Shown: in pieces, positions 63,919 through 64,000 of the stretch | Layout: each line of letters begins with the position of its first letter | Numbering within the stretch: position 1 is the first letter of the stretch | Assembly (NCBI GenBank): GCA_028715605.1 | Contig: JAQURM010000007.1 | Location: 56,697 to 120,696 of the forward strand | DNA from: Desulfovibrionales bacterium | Lineage (GTDB): Bacteria; Desulfobacterota; QYQD01 | Direction: 5' to 3' | Length of the DNA stretch: 64,000 nt | Position numbers and translations under genes: made by a program | Notes under the pieces: generated by a model | Database searches by the model: none | Seen by the model: the letters and a program-made list of their open reading frames with translations, nothing else | Told to the model about the DNA's origin: nothing

Positions 63919-64000
63919 CATGACAGGGTTTCTGGTAGTGTAGGAAGCACGACCAACCTTACACCCAGAAGGAGCCTGTCATGTCCTACACACATCTTAC
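63919..64000 (+). mobile_element. Left end of an IS30-family element, partial
   Basis: The last codons MSYTHL match the typical IS30 transposase start MSYTHLT. The noncoding lead contains CATGACAGG (63919-63927), the inverse of CCTGTCATG (63975-63983) over the start codon. The remainder lies beyond the window. Confidence 0.7.
63981..64000 (+). CDS. IS30-family transposase, 3'-partial
   Basis: ATG 63981 behind GGAG; only six and two-thirds codons are visible (MSYTHL). Identity rests on this short but characteristic start and on the terminal-repeat-like lead. Confidence 0.55.

Noticed and set aside
1..64000. CRISPR arrays, rRNA and tRNA genes
   Set aside because: No regularly spaced repeats, no rRNA-like stretches and no cloverleaf with a GTTCGA arm in a gap were seen by eye; a tRNAscan run would be decisive.

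Overview
The window looks like chromosome from an anaerobic, Gram-negative bacterium of the Desulfobacterota (deltaproteobacterial) type. The evidence is a MetFV-HdrABC-MvhD gene set as in acetogens and Wood-Ljungdahl sulfate reducers or syntrophs, a split archaeal-type glutamate synthase, UGA decoded as selenocysteine, PilT retraction ATPases, a BASS transporter and many palindromic intergenic repeats. This lineage call rests on gene content only. I saw no rRNA, tRNA or CRISPR array.

Layout. 1-5.3 kb: the end of a radical SAM gene, an MBL-fold gene with an internal in-frame UGA, a HAD hydrolase, a PiT phosphate transporter with its PhoU-like partner, and a glycerophosphodiesterase. 5.4-18.4 kb: the centrepiece, a same-strand cluster preceded by two tandem RNA-like leader units. 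Its order is mvhD, a degenerate glutamate-synthase FMN-domain gene, a canonical one, a MITE, a GATase-GXGXG fusion, a double HdrA, a second mvhD, metV, metF and an HdrC-HdrB fusion. The last gene reads through a UGA followed by a good bacterial SECIS hairpin. The set suggests a soluble flavin-based electron-bifurcating complex coupling methylene-H4folate reduction to other redox pairs, with glutamate synthase drawing on the same electron pool (inference).

18.7-32 kb: glycogen synthase (+), then minus-strand operons: a membrane protein, a B12-type radical SAM enzyme and a helical/TPR-like protein; a DMT permease; and purL-yhaM-holB-ricT-metG housekeeping genes. 32-39.3 kb: an accessory island of small genes, all on the plus strand. 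It holds toxin-antitoxin pairs (BrnT types, HigBA, Phd/ParE), broken PIN and HicB genes, an Rnk-like protein and an AT-rich orphan MreB/actin homologue. Several repeat families separate the genes, and one of them supplies the C-terminus of three proteins.

39.3-55 kb: glnS, a DUF1566 protein, a zinc-ribbon/SPFH pair, a BASS transporter, a VapBC pair, a double ferritin-like protein, a Kef-type antiporter, a DUF3124 protein, a Tat-exported M15-like peptidase, an L,D-transpeptidase and holA. 55-64 kb: a candidate minus-strand ncRNA with promoter and terminator, a second MITE copy with a perfect 8-bp target duplication, a MoaB/MogA gene, an EF-G-like factor, a PilT pair with a zinc-ribbon protein, a small metallopeptidase, an unrecognised gene, a REP-transposase tail and the left end of an IS30-family element.
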